Source: UBA5109 sp965662565 (GTDB lineage: Bacteria > Pseudomonadota > Gammaproteobacteria > Pseudomonadales > Pseudohongiellaceae). Taken from it: DNA of 15,695 nucleotides. A program made the position numbers and the translations under genes. The stretch lies in assembly GCA_965662565.1 (NCBI GenBank), contig CBFIHS010000041.1:1-15695 (forward strand). The letters run 5' to 3'. Positions 1 to 6,845 of this stretch are shown piece by piece (the stretch's first letter is position 1; each line of letters begins with the position of its first letter). Under the pieces are notes generated by a model, which saw nothing but the letters and a program-made list of their open reading frames with translations, ran no database searches and was not told where the DNA came from.

Positions 1-968
1 CAAGCATCCCCGCGACAACGATGAACCGCTTATGTGGTTCTAGCCTTGACGCAATAGCAACCGCCTCAAGAGCAATTAAAGCTGGCGAAGCTAAGCTCTT
101 AATAGCTGGGGGAGTTGAGTCGATGTCTCGGGCGCCATTTGTCATGGGTAAAGGTTCGACAGCATTTGCTAGAGATATGAAAATAGAAGACACAACTATG
201 GGGTGGAGATTTATTAATCCACAACTAAAAGCCCTACACGGCGTTGATGCAATGCCACAAACAGCTGAAAATGTTGCCGAAAAATTCTCTATTAGTCGTG
301 AAGATCAAGATGCTCTAGCGTTTCGCAGCCAGGAAAGAACCGCTGCAGCGCAAGCAGCTGGCCGTCTAGCTGAAGAAATAACACCAGTAAGCATTCCTCA
401 ACGCAAAGGCGATCCAGTAATTTTTGACAAAGACGAGCATCCTCGTCTTAGTAGTATGGAAGTGCTTGCTAAACTTCGTTGCGTTGTTAAAGAAGGTGGA
501 ACCGTAACAGCTGGGAACGCCTCAGGAATTAACGATGGTTCTGCTGCCATGATTATCGCCTCTGAAGCGGCTGTTAAAAAATATGGACTTACTCCACGCG
601 CTCGTATTGTTGGAGCAGCAACAGCTGGACTTGAACCTTCTATCATGGGCTTTGGCCCGTCCCCTGCCACTAAGAAACTTTTAGCGGCAACAGGCTTAAC
701 AATAGAACAAATGGATGTAATTGAACTTAACGAGGCCTTTGCAGCACAAGCTTTAGCTGTGACTCGCGACCTTGGCTTGGCTGACGATGCTCCAAACGTC
801 AATCCGAATGGTGGCGCTATCTCTTTAGGCCACCCTTTAGGCGCTAGCGGAGCCCGTTTAGTGATAGCTGCTGTCAATGAGCTCCAGCGTTCAAACGGTC
901 GCTATGGACTATGCACAATGTGCATTGGAGTTGGCCAAGGCATAGCAACGATAATCGAAAAGGTTTAG
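1..968 (+). CDS. pcaF: 3-oxoadipyl-CoA thiolase (PcaF/PaaJ type), 5'-truncated by window edge
   Basis: Thiolase that splits 3-oxoadipyl-CoA with CoA into succinyl-CoA and acetyl-CoA, the last step of the beta-ketoadipate and phenylacetate routes; cytosolic. The frame is open from base 3 and reads SIPATT before the first Met at 21, so that Met is internal and roughly 80 N-terminal residues lie outside the window. Visible motifs are the nucleophile loop NRLCGSS (Cys codon 33-35), NEAFAAQALAV, GGAISLGHPLGASGAR with the active-site His, and the C-terminal CTMCIGVGQG with the second catalytic Cys. The segment GWRFINPQLKALHGVDAMP followed by TAENVA is characteristic of PcaF/PaaJ rather than AtoB-type acetoacetyl-CoA thiolases. 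Substrate assignment rests on that resemblance. The gene ends 16 bases before a strong terminator. No other aromatic-degradation gene is visible, so pathway context would have to lie upstream. Confidence 0.87.
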   Translation, partial: SIPATTMNRLCGSSLDAIATASRAIKAGEAKLLIAGGVESMSRAPFVMGKGSTAFARDMKIEDTTMGWRFINPQLKALHGVDAMPQTAENVAEKFSISREDQDALAFRSQERTAAAQAAGRLAEEITPVSIPQRKGDPVIFDKDEHPRLSSMEVLAKLRCVVKEGGTVTAGNASGINDGSAAMIIASEAAVKKYGLTPRARIVGAATAGLEPSIMGFGPSPATKKLLAATGLTIEQMDVIELNEAFAAQALAVTRDLGLADDAPNVNPNGGAISLGHPLGASGARLVIAAVNELQRSNGRYGLCTMCIGVGQGIATIIEKV

Positions 969-984
969 AACTGTAAATCTGAAT

Positions 985-1013
985 AAAAAAAGGAGCCATC
1001 GGCTCCTTTTTTT
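985..1013. terminator. Bidirectional rho-independent terminator between convergent genes
   Basis: Perfect inverted repeat: seven A, GGAGCC, loop ATC, GGCTCC, seven T. Read on either strand it gives a 6-bp GC-rich stem followed by a seven-base U tract. It lies 16 bases after the thiolase stop on + and 58 bases after the stop of the minus-strand gene ending at 1072, so it can end both convergent transcripts. Confidence 0.93.
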
Positions 1014-1071
1014 ATAAACGTTATTTCTTAATTTTCTAATCAAGTTTTACTAAACTCAAATCAGATTCCGC

Positions 1072-1914
1072 TTAGATTCCGCAAGGTCGTGGATCCCAAG
1101 CGCTCATATCAGTATCTCTTCTATAATGAGAGCTCGTTATGTAATCAACTAATAAATACTCGGGGTCATGAACTACCACAGTATCTACTAGCCAATCATT
1201 CCCAACAGGATCAGTGAAAACGTCAATATACTCAGTAACCGTTGCGTTTTCACTCACAGGCGCGCCATTTGCACGTAACCAGGCAGCACTTAAATGAGTA
1301 GTTCTTACTCTTAATGCGCCGTGGTCGCCATCAGGTTGATTTCTTGAGAAACCAGCAAAACCTGTAGGTGGCTTTTCATCAAAATCCCAATTAGCCTCAG
1401 AATAACCCTGTAAAGTATGAGGAGTATTTTCAGGTGCGGGTCTATTGAAATAGAAGTGTCTAGTCTGCTCACCAAAATCTGTTTGAAGTTTGATACTTGC
1501 ATCAGACTCCCACTCGATACGAATTCGCTGCGGGTTACGCATAAGCCCAGCTGCACCGTAAGCCAAGCAAGAACCAGTCATTGATTCATCCCATGCTCCT
1601 CCTACTTCGCGAGCGTGGTCGTTATATGGAATGCTAGTAAAATCGCCTTTAGTAGGCACACGCATCCGCCACAACCAATCTTCATTAACAATTGAAACCC
1701 ATTGACCTTCAATTCTATCCAGACCTTCAGGTGCACTTAAGTATGGAGAGCCTTCACGTGGGTCTGCAGCCGTACCAAGCATAGCAAGCATTTCTGGATC
1801 TTCTTCTGCACGCTCTTGAGATAAAGCTATTGAAGAACACAACACAGCGCTGAGAGCAGTTAGAGCAACTGGAAAACCCCATATTTTTTTCAAAGTTATA
1901 TATTTATTATTCAT
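1072..1914 (-). CDS. Exported hypothetical protein B (paralogue of protein A at 2925-3785)
   Basis: 280 residues; function not recognised. Residues about 1-32 form a Sec signal peptide (KK, then a hydrophobic run to about SSIALS). There is no proper lipobox around Cys26. The mature part shares blocks with the protein at 2925-3785: a GxW block near 70, GDF..IP.ND at 90-99, a Cys at 116 followed by YG, TTHL at 205-208, W.R.NG at 212-217, an acidic/aromatic strand, DPEYL at 250-254, and a PC near the C-terminus (Cys278). The two Cys conserved in both paralogues could form a disulfide in the periplasm (inference). Start ATG 1914 is preceded by AGGAG (1921-1925) at 6-nt spacing. That AGGAG overlaps the stop of the upstream MBL gene, so translation is probably coupled. 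It is the last gene of the operon and is followed by the terminator at 985-1013. No catalytic motif is visible. Confidence 0.8.
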   Translation of the reverse strand: MNNKYITLKKIWGFPVALTALSAVLCSSIALSQERAEEDPEMLAMLGTAADPREGSPYLSAPEGLDRIEGQWVSIVNEDWLWRMRVPTKGDFTSIPYNDHAREVGGAWDESMTGSCLAYGAAGLMRNPQRIRIEWESDASIKLQTDFGEQTRHFYFNRPAPENTPHTLQGYSEANWDFDEKPPTGFAGFSRNQPDGDHGALRVRTTHLSAAWLRANGAPVSENATVTEYIDVFTDPVGNDWLVDTVVVHDPEYLLVDYITSSHYRRDTDMSAWDPRPCGI

Positions 1915-1923
1915 TTTGTTCTC

Positions 1924-2907
1924 CTACTCACTCAAAGTATTAAAAACACTTGTAATAAAGCTCTCAGTGCTCACAAAACCATTTCCATAGCGTGCGTCAT
2001 AGTCACGTGAGGGCTGAGCTTCTAACACTTCATCAAGATCCATTCCTTGATCAATAAGATATTGAACGCGATCTCTGATAATGGTGATCATATCGCGATA
2101 ATCAACGATATCGGCTTCATCACTCAAACGTCCATGCCCTGGAATGATCATAGTACCGCCTTCTTGTTGCTCACCTGGCACAGCGATACGAATAATCTCA
2201 TTCAAACCATCAACAATCCCATTAATGTGTCCAAAATTAGATTGATCAATGAAGGGGTAACCTTGAGTCTGGTAAATGTCACCAGCTGAGATAACATCAG
2301 ATTTTCGGAAGAAGATAAGAGTATCGCCATTAGTATGGGCTCTTCCCTGAAAATGTAACTCGATAGGCTCGCCATTGAAATACAAATCATAGCGATCACC
2401 TAAATAAACTTCTGTAGGCCATAGTTCAAAGTCAACTGAAGGATCTGCAGTGGCCATACTCAACATTGCATTTTCATGAGCAATTACTTCAGCCCCATTG
2501 TCACTCGTGTCTCGACCTTCATTTCCCGCAACAATTGTAGAGCCAGCTTCACGAATTGCTTGGTTACCACCTACGTGATCTCCATGGCCATGAGTGTTAA
2601 GAACGTAGCGAATAGTTTTTCCTGGCGCTAAACGACGAATTTCAGCAAGAAGCTTTGGTGCCATTCCTGCAAACTGTGTATCGACAACGAGCACTCCTTG
2701 ATCTCCAATCTGAACAGTGACATTGCCACCTGCTCCGGTTAAAGCCCAAATATTACCCTGCACATGATAGGATTTTACTTCAACATCAGAGAAATCAGGT
2801 TGAGCAAAAACTCCTGAAACCATAACAACAAACAAAAGGCATGTCCCAAGAATCTTGCGAATATGATCAGTGGTTCGAAGCCAGTTTGTAGAATTTCTAT
2901 TAGTCAT
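1924..2907 (-). CDS. Exported metallo-beta-lactamase-fold metallohydrolase
   Basis: 327 residues from ATG 2907. An N-terminal signal peptide (about residues 1-35, ending VFA-Q) places it in the periplasm. It has the full dinuclear-metal MBL site: HxHxDH as HGHGDH at 106-111, His191 in GRAHTNGD, Asp210 in SAGD and His258 in PGHG. It therefore should be an active hydrolase. The substrate is unknown; the Asp at the fourth motif and the overall layout fit the broad MBL hydrolase group (SoxH/glyoxalase II-like) and give no reason to call it an antibiotic resistance enzyme. An in-frame TTG at 2922 would add five residues, but it overlaps the Shine-Dalgarno GGAG (2917-2920), so ATG 2907 is preferred. 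It begins 17 nt after the stop of the protein at 2925-3785, and its own stop overlaps the ribosome site of the next gene, so it sits in the middle of a tight three-gene operon. Confidence 0.9.
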   Translation of the reverse strand: MTNRNSTNWLRTTDHIRKILGTCLLFVVMVSGVFAQPDFSDVEVKSYHVQGNIWALTGAGGNVTVQIGDQGVLVVDTQFAGMAPKLLAEIRRLAPGKTIRYVLNTHGHGDHVGGNQAIREAGSTIVAGNEGRDTSDNGAEVIAHENAMLSMATADPSVDFELWPTEVYLGDRYDLYFNGEPIELHFQGRAHTNGDTLIFFRKSDVISAGDIYQTQGYPFIDQSNFGHINGIVDGLNEIIRIAVPGEQQEGGTMIIPGHGRLSDEADIVDYRDMITIIRDRVQYLIDQGMDLDEVLEAQPSRDYDARYGNGFVSTESFITSVFNTLSE

Positions 2908-2916
2908 TTTTAGTAT

Positions 2917-2920
2917 CTCC
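2917..2920 (-). promoter_or_regulatory. Shine-Dalgarno site fixing the MBL hydrolase start
   Basis: GGAG, 9 nt upstream of ATG 2907. The competing TTG at 2922 overlaps this site and has no ribosome site of its own, so the ATG is the likely start. Confidence 0.7.
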
Positions 2921-2924
2921 AAAA

Positions 2925-3785
2925 CTAATTACCTCTAACCGTATCAATGTATTCGGGTAAAGCTGTCTCTGCTCCACCACGCGTTGCTTCGAGAGGTATA
3001 TCCCATCTTTCAGAAAACTCTATACCACCAGCTCGTGATTCTTCAGTGTCTAGCATCCAGTGTGGAATATCCCCCTCAGGTCGCTCAATCTCTATAGCAG
3101 GTCGACAAGGATAGGGGCCCATTTGGGCAGTGCCCAACTTTTCGAAGCCATTAGTGCGAACGAAAGGCTCAGTCAAATAGACAGGATCAGAGACAATAGA
3201 AACATGAGTCAATAACTTCGAATCATTGTTTAAGAAGAAAAATTCATCCAAAGTAGCCTGATCACTTAAGGCCATTCCATTACGACGTATCCAGCCAGAT
3301 TTAAGATGAGTAGTATGAACTACTAATGTATCGCCAACTATCTCACCGGTAGAGAATCCTCCCCAAGTATGAGGAGCAAACTCATCAGGATGCTCTCTTC
3401 CATCCATCCAAATTGTACGTTTTTGTGCTTGCCATTCGATGTGAGTATGTAAAGCAATCAATTCCTGAGTTTCAGGGTGATATTCTTCAAGTACTCTTAA
3501 ATTTCCCACACCTCGAAAACCATAGGTAGATGGGTGAGGTTTACATTGATGCTCAGGTACGGTCAGAAGACTTGAAGTCCAAGTATCTCCACGTAAGCGC
3601 TCAGCGTCATTAATAGGAAGTCCGGCATAATCGCCGGCTTCAGGTCCGGGAATTCGCTCTTCTATATCTTCATGAAAAAGCGGTGCCCAATAACCAGCAA
3701 TACCAGCTTGAGCTTGGAATACTGGAGCGATCAAAGTTCCTAAAAGAAACCCGGATGTAATTATTTTTTTCATCGGTAAATTCAT
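2925..3785 (-). CDS. Exported hypothetical protein A (paralogue of protein B at 1072-1914)
   Basis: 286 residues; no named function recognised. The N-terminus is a clear signal peptide, MKK plus a hydrophobic stretch, with likely cleavage after AQA at residue 27. Conserved blocks shared with the paralogue at 1072-1914 include GYW at 31-33, GDY..LPIND at 51-60, Cys81, YGFRG at 88-92, WGGFSTGE at 141-148, TTHL at 158-161, W.RRNG at 165-170, a strand pattern ending in DPVYL at 200-204, and PYPC with Cys227. A C-terminal extension of about 55 residues is absent from the paralogue. The many alternating hydrophobic strands suggest a beta-rich fold (inference). ATG 3785 follows AGGGAGAG (3795-3802) with 9-nt spacing; the internal ATG at 3773 has no comparable site. 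It is the first gene of a tight trio with the MBL hydrolase and protein B. Upstream lies a 222-bp gap that probably carries its own promoter, though no convincing -35/-10 pair was seen. Confidence 0.82.
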   Translation of the reverse strand: MNLPMKKIITSGFLLGTLIAPVFQAQAGIAGYWAPLFHEDIEERIPGPEAGDYAGLPINDAERLRGDTWTSSLLTVPEHQCKPHPSTYGFRGVGNLRVLEEYHPETQELIALHTHIEWQAQKRTIWMDGREHPDEFAPHTWGGFSTGEIVGDTLVVHTTHLKSGWIRRNGMALSDQATLDEFFFLNNDSKLLTHVSIVSDPVYLTEPFVRTNGFEKLGTAQMGPYPCRPAIEIERPEGDIPHWMLDTEESRAGGIEFSERWDIPLEATRGGAETALPEYIDTVRGN

Positions 3786-4007
3786 TTATTTTGACTCTCC
3801 CTGTTAGGGTCTGCAGTTATTAGGTGTTTTTAATCTCTGAGGAAAAAATCATTATTTAGAATAACACTAACAAGTCTTAGTTGCTTTGCTTGTGCTTTAC
3901 TATCTCTAGAGTTTTACTACTCTATTTTTTTATTGTCTTTAAAGTTTTGATATGAGTAAGGGGCTAATACAAGCCCTCACTTATAATTATAGTTAGCCTG
4001 CTGAAGC

Positions 4008-4412
4008 TTACTCGAAGTCACCATCCCATTGGAAATCGCCATCAATAACTTCTAACTTTTGCATACGTAGTCTATGGTCTTCAGGGTTACGACCCGGCTG
4101 ACCAGAAATACGTACTTGGTCACCTGGTTTTAGACTTGAGCGATCAACAGAACCAGCAAGTGCGCTCGCACCACCCCACTCTACAGCCCAACGCTGATTA
4201 GCACCGGTTTCTTCATCAGTCACCATTACGTGTACAAATGAATGTGGGTTACGAAATAGAAACTGCACCATGGTACCTTCAATAGTTTGCTCTTGATCCA
4301 TGACGTAAGTCGCTGGGAACGAGTGATGAGCATTCAAAGCTCCAACCCCAAAAAAGGTAAAAGCAAGTGACAAAATAAAGGCATTAAGCAAGTAAGGTTT
4401 GCGTTGTTTCAT
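4008..4412 (-). CDS. Exported DUF6152-family protein
   Basis: 134 residues from ATG 4412. A signal peptide (KQRK then a long hydrophobic run) is followed by ALNA-HHSF, so the mature protein probably begins with His29-His30. The rest looks like a small OB-fold-type beta barrel: TIEGTMVQ, then FRNPHSFVHV, RWAVEWG, LKPGDQVRISG and LRMQKLEV. The pattern HHSF ... NPH ... W..E ... LKPGD matches the DUF6152 family as I know it; its function is unestablished. N-terminal His plus the His of NPH could bind a metal (inference). The frame also contains a TTG at 4418, but GAGGAG (4420-4425) is only 1 nt from it and 7 nt from ATG 4412. The three genes that follow on the same strand also encode exported proteins. 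Whether they share its transcript across the 222-bp gap is unclear. Confidence 0.83.
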   Translation of the reverse strand: MKQRKPYLLNAFILSLAFTFFGVGALNAHHSFPATYVMDQEQTIEGTMVQFLFRNPHSFVHVMVTDEETGANQRWAVEWGGASALAGSVDRSSLKPGDQVRISGQPGRNPEDHRLRMQKLEVIDGDFQWDGDFE

Positions 4413-4419
4413 ATTCAAT

Positions 4420-4425
4420 CTCCTC
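4420..4425 (-). promoter_or_regulatory. Shine-Dalgarno site fixing the DUF6152 start
   Basis: GAGGAG, 7 nt upstream of ATG 4412. The in-frame TTG at 4418 lies only 1 nt from it and is rejected as a start. Confidence 0.75.
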
Positions 4426-4446
4426 GAATGAATGTTGTTGCTTACA

Positions 4447-4462
4447 AGATTTTTTAAAATCT
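4447..4462. repeat. 16-bp inverted repeat in the DUF6152 leader
   Basis: AGATTTT-TT-AAAATCT: two perfect 7-bp arms around TT, 35 bp upstream of the DUF6152 ATG. Its position suits an operator, but in such AT-rich DNA it may arise by chance. Confidence 0.35.
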
Positions 4463-4503
4463 AGGTAGTTACTCTAACTATTAGTTTAATTCGGAACTTT
4501 TTA

Positions 4504-4539
4504 TTTATATTTATCTTTATATTTATATTTATATTTATA
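4504..4539. repeat. Six-unit tandem hexamer repeat TTTATA
   Basis: Six consecutive TTTATA units, with a single change (TTTATC) in unit two. On the minus strand each unit reads TATAAA, giving a ladder of -10-like boxes about 90-130 bp upstream of the DUF6152 start. Length change by slippage could alter promoter output (inference). Confidence 0.8.
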
Positions 4540-4557
4540 AATCTTTTATTTTTATGT

Positions 4558-4594
4558 CTCTGAAAGCTTTAAACTTTCATTGAGCTTCTCAGAG
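4558..4594. repeat. Imperfect hairpin, 11-bp stem
   Basis: Arms CTCTGAAAGCT (4558-4568) and AGCTTCTCAGAG (4583-4594) pair over 11 bp with one bulged C (4588) and a 14-nt loop. No long T run follows on either strand and no + gene lies upstream, so it is not an obvious terminator. It may be a regulatory structure or chance. Confidence 0.4.
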
Positions 4595-4838
4595 CTTTTA
4601 AACAAGCTTTAAAATAGCGTTTATTTATACTTAGCCCTCTAATCTTAACTACTTTAAAGCTTAATTGCATTGAATAACGAGCAGCATGCTAAGTTAGAAA
4701 TAGTTGGATTTCATACTATGGCTTCTTTTTCGCTATTTCAATCAGTATTGGGCATAATCCTTACTTATTGCACAGTCTTTTTAAAGCAATTTAAACTCTC
4801 TCAAGACCAGATACTATCTAAAGAATTTAGGGGTTCAT

Positions 4839-5603
4839 ATGAGAATTATCTCGTGGAATGTTAATGGCGTTAGGGCCATAACTAAAAAAGGCTTTATCGA
4901 TCTTGTAAAAGAGATGAGTCCTGATATTCTTTGTCTTCAAGAGACTAAAGCTCAGGATGATCAGGTGGAAGAAACCCTACAATCACTGGATGCTTATAAG
5001 CTTTTTTCTAATTCTGCAGTGAAAAAAGGCTATTCCGGGACTGCAATACTGACAAGATTAGCTCCTTTGAATGTTTCATATGATATCGGTATCAGTGAAC
5101 ATGATCAGGAAGGCCGAGTAATTTGCGCGGAGTATGAAGAGTACTACCTTGTAACAGTTTACACTCCAAATTCCGGCATTGAACTTAAAAGGCTTGGCTA
5201 CCGTCAATCCTGGGACGGCGACTTTCTAGCTTATCTGCAAGAACTTGAGAAACTCAAACCAGTGATCGTTTGTGGTGATTTAAACGTATCGCATAAAGAC
5301 ATTGATCTAGCTCGACCAAAAGCCAACTACAATAAAAGCGCTGGATTCATGCAAGAAGAAATCGATGGCATTGATAACTTAGTTAAAGCTGGATTTATTG
5401 ATAGTTTTCGCCATTTCAATCCTGACACAATCAAATACAGTTGGTGGAGTTATAGAGCCGGAGCTAGAGAAAGAAATGTAGGATGGAGAATCGATTACTT
5501 TTTAAGTTCAGAGAAGATTCTTAAAAAAATCAGCAAGGCGGATGTTCTTGATCAAATTTTTGGATCAGATCACTGCCCTGTCTTGCTAGAGTTAGAAAGC
5601 TAA
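4839..5603 (+). CDS. xth: Exodeoxyribonuclease III (AP endonuclease, ExoA/Xth family)
   Basis: 254 residues, the usual family length. A cytosolic base-excision-repair enzyme that cuts DNA 5' of abasic sites and degrades duplex DNA from the 3' end. It belongs to the endonuclease/exonuclease/phosphatase fold, and all key residues are visible: Asn7 in SWNVNG, Glu35 in CLQETK, Tyr108 in VYTPNSG, Asp147 and Asn149 in GDLNV, Asp219 in WRIDY, and Asp244-His245 in SDHCPV. The WWSYRAGARERNVGWRIDY stretch is typical. ATG 4839 is preceded by AGGGG (4829-4833) at 5 nt. The gene stands alone: DUF6152 diverges upstream and oadB converges 66 bp downstream. No clear terminator was found in that 66-bp gap, only a weak GCTTA/TAAGC pairing. 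Confidence 0.96.
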   Translation: MRIISWNVNGVRAITKKGFIDLVKEMSPDILCLQETKAQDDQVEETLQSLDAYKLFSNSAVKKGYSGTAILTRLAPLNVSYDIGISEHDQEGRVICAEYEEYYLVTVYTPNSGIELKRLGYRQSWDGDFLAYLQELEKLKPVIVCGDLNVSHKDIDLARPKANYNKSAGFMQEEIDGIDNLVKAGFIDSFRHFNPDTIKYSWWSYRAGARERNVGWRIDYFLSSEKILKKISKADVLDQIFGSDHCPVLLELES

Positions 5604-5669
5604 GCACACAATCTAAAACCTTACTTTACAGCCCTATAAATAGCTTACTATTAAGAAAATAAGCAAAGC

Positions 5670-6836
5670 TCAACCAACGTAAGAAATCATTACACCTGCA
5701 GCTACAGCTGAACCTATAACTCCGGCGACATTCGGACCCATTGCATGCATCAGTAAAAAGTTATGAGGGTTTGCTTCCAAACCAACTTTATTAGCCACTC
5801 TAGCGGCCATCGGGACAGCCGATACTCCAGCAGCTCCGATTAGTGGGTTGATGGGTGTTGCGCTTAATTTATTCATCAACTTCGCCATTAAAACTCCGCA
5901 GGCCGTTCCAATTCCAAATGCAACAATCCCTAGCAATAAAATACCTATGGTTTCGATATTTAAAAAAGACTCTGAACTTAACTTAGAACCTACGCCTAAT
6001 CCCAAAAAGATAGTTGTAATATTAATAAGTGCGTTCTGCGTGGTTTCACTTAGCCGATCAACAACTTTACTTTCCCGCATCAAGTTACCAAAACAAAACA
6101 TACCCAGCAAAGGCGCTGCACTTGGTAAAAACAGACCGACTAGTACCAGCAAGCTTACAGGGAAAATGATCTTTTCAGCTTGGGAAACAGGACGCAGTTG
6201 ATGCATCACAATTTTACGTTCTGAAACTGTGGTTAAAGCCTTCATAATAGGAGGCTGTATAAGAGGCACTAAAGCCATATAAGAATATGCTGCAACCGCA
6301 ATTGCACCAAGAAGGTCTGGAGCAAGTCGACTGGAAACAAAAATCGCGGTTGGCCCATCTGCGCCACCGATAATACCAATAGCCGCTGCATCAGCTAAAC
6401 TAAAGTCCATGATTCCAATAGAGCTCAAAGCCAAGGCCCCAAGCACTGTAGTGAAAATTCCAAATTGAGCCGCTGCACCTAAGAACAAGGTTTTGGGGTT
6501 TGCCAGCAAAGGACCAAAATCAGTCATGGCCCCAACCCCCATGAAAATAACCAAAGGAAACATGCCGGTGGCAATACCCGCCTCATAAATATAGTAAAGC
6601 ACCCCGCCAGGTTCGGCCAAATGACCCGCGAAATCGTAGACTGGTTGTGCAAGGAAACCTGCCCCAGGGATGTTTACAAGAATAGCGCCCATACCAATAG
6701 GCAGCAATAAAAGTGGTTCGAAGCCCTTCTTGATAGCCAAGTAGACAAGCAAAATGCCGACCAAAACCATCACAAACTGACCCAACTCTAGCTGATAAAC
6801 ACCCGAGTCACGAAATAACTGAAGTAAGCTGTCCAA
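5670..6836 (-). CDS. oadB: Oxaloacetate decarboxylase Na+ pump, beta subunit
   Basis: 388 residues; polytopic inner-membrane subunit that decarboxylates carboxybiotin and exports Na+. The conserved ion-site motif GGADGPTAIF is present with Asp160 (equivalent to the essential Asp of the Klebsiella enzyme, Asp203 there), followed by SSRLAPDLLGAIAVAAYSYMA, the second conserved site NPLIGAAGVSAVPMAAR at 330-346, and NPHNFLLMHAMGPNVAGVIGSA near the C-terminus. The start is TTG 6836, preceded by AAGGG (6843-6847) at 6 nt. That site overlaps the TAA stop of oadA, so translation of the last two subunits looks coupled. Third gene of oadGAB. Related glutaconyl- or methylmalonyl-CoA decarboxylase beta subunits look alike, but the oadA partner settles the assignment. 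Confidence 0.95.
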   Translation of the reverse strand: MDSLLQLFRDSGVYQLELGQFVMVLVGILLVYLAIKKGFEPLLLLPIGMGAILVNIPGAGFLAQPVYDFAGHLAEPGGVLYYIYEAGIATGMFPLVIFMGVGAMTDFGPLLANPKTLFLGAAAQFGIFTTVLGALALSSIGIMDFSLADAAAIGIIGGADGPTAIFVSSRLAPDLLGAIAVAAYSYMALVPLIQPPIMKALTTVSERKIVMHQLRPVSQAEKIIFPVSLLVLVGLFLPSAAPLLGMFCFGNLMRESKVVDRLSETTQNALINITTIFLGLGVGSKLSSESFLNIETIGILLLGIVAFGIGTACGVLMAKLMNKLSATPINPLIGAAGVSAVPMAARVANKVGLEANPHNFLLMHAMGPNVAGVIGSAVAAGVMISYVG

Positions 6837-6845
6837 AGTAAACCC

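Larger units (their letters stand above)
4413..4838. other. Divergent intergenic region with repeats and a hairpin
   Basis: A 426-bp stretch with no convincing gene between the DUF6152 gene (-) and the exonuclease III gene (+). It is very AT-rich and should hold the promoters of both. It contains a 16-bp inverted repeat (4447-4462), a TTTATA hexamer array (4504-4539), an imperfect 11-bp hairpin (4558-4594) and several AAGCTTTAAA-like words (4564-4573, 4593-4602, 4604-4613, and inverted at 4653-4662). No tRNA or known RNA motif was seen. A frame from TTG 4670 to 4864 overlaps the exonuclease start and is judged non-coding. Confidence 0.6.

Noticed and set aside
398..877. 159-codon open frame antisense to the thiolase gene
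   Set aside because: Composition mirrors the thiolase codons and there is no start context or recognisable domain; shadow of the real gene.
1924..2907. Antibiotic-inactivating metallo-beta-lactamase
   Set aside because: The fold and metal ligands are shared by a very broad hydrolase group, and the layout (Asp in the fourth motif, operon with unknown exported proteins) gives no specific support.
1924..2922. TTG 2922 as start of the MBL hydrolase
   Set aside because: The TTG overlaps the GGAG ribosome site that serves ATG 2907, and it has none of its own.
3907..3931. TAGAGT/ACTCTA hairpin followed by seven T on the + strand
   Set aside because: Looks like a terminator, but no + gene lies upstream; the stem is short and AT-rich, so probably chance.
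3957..3983. GGGCT/AGCCC stem after the DUF6152 gene as a terminator
   Set aside because: On the minus strand no T run follows the 5-bp stem, so a rho-independent terminator is not supported.
4670..4864. Open frame of 64 codons on + starting at TTG
   Set aside because: No ribosome site, overlaps the well-supported exonuclease III start in another frame, and its sequence resembles no family; likely chance in non-coding DNA.
5604..5669. Possible terminator between the convergent exonuclease and oadB genes
   Set aside because: Only a 5-bp GCTTA/TAAGC pairing with a large loop and no proper T run on either strand.
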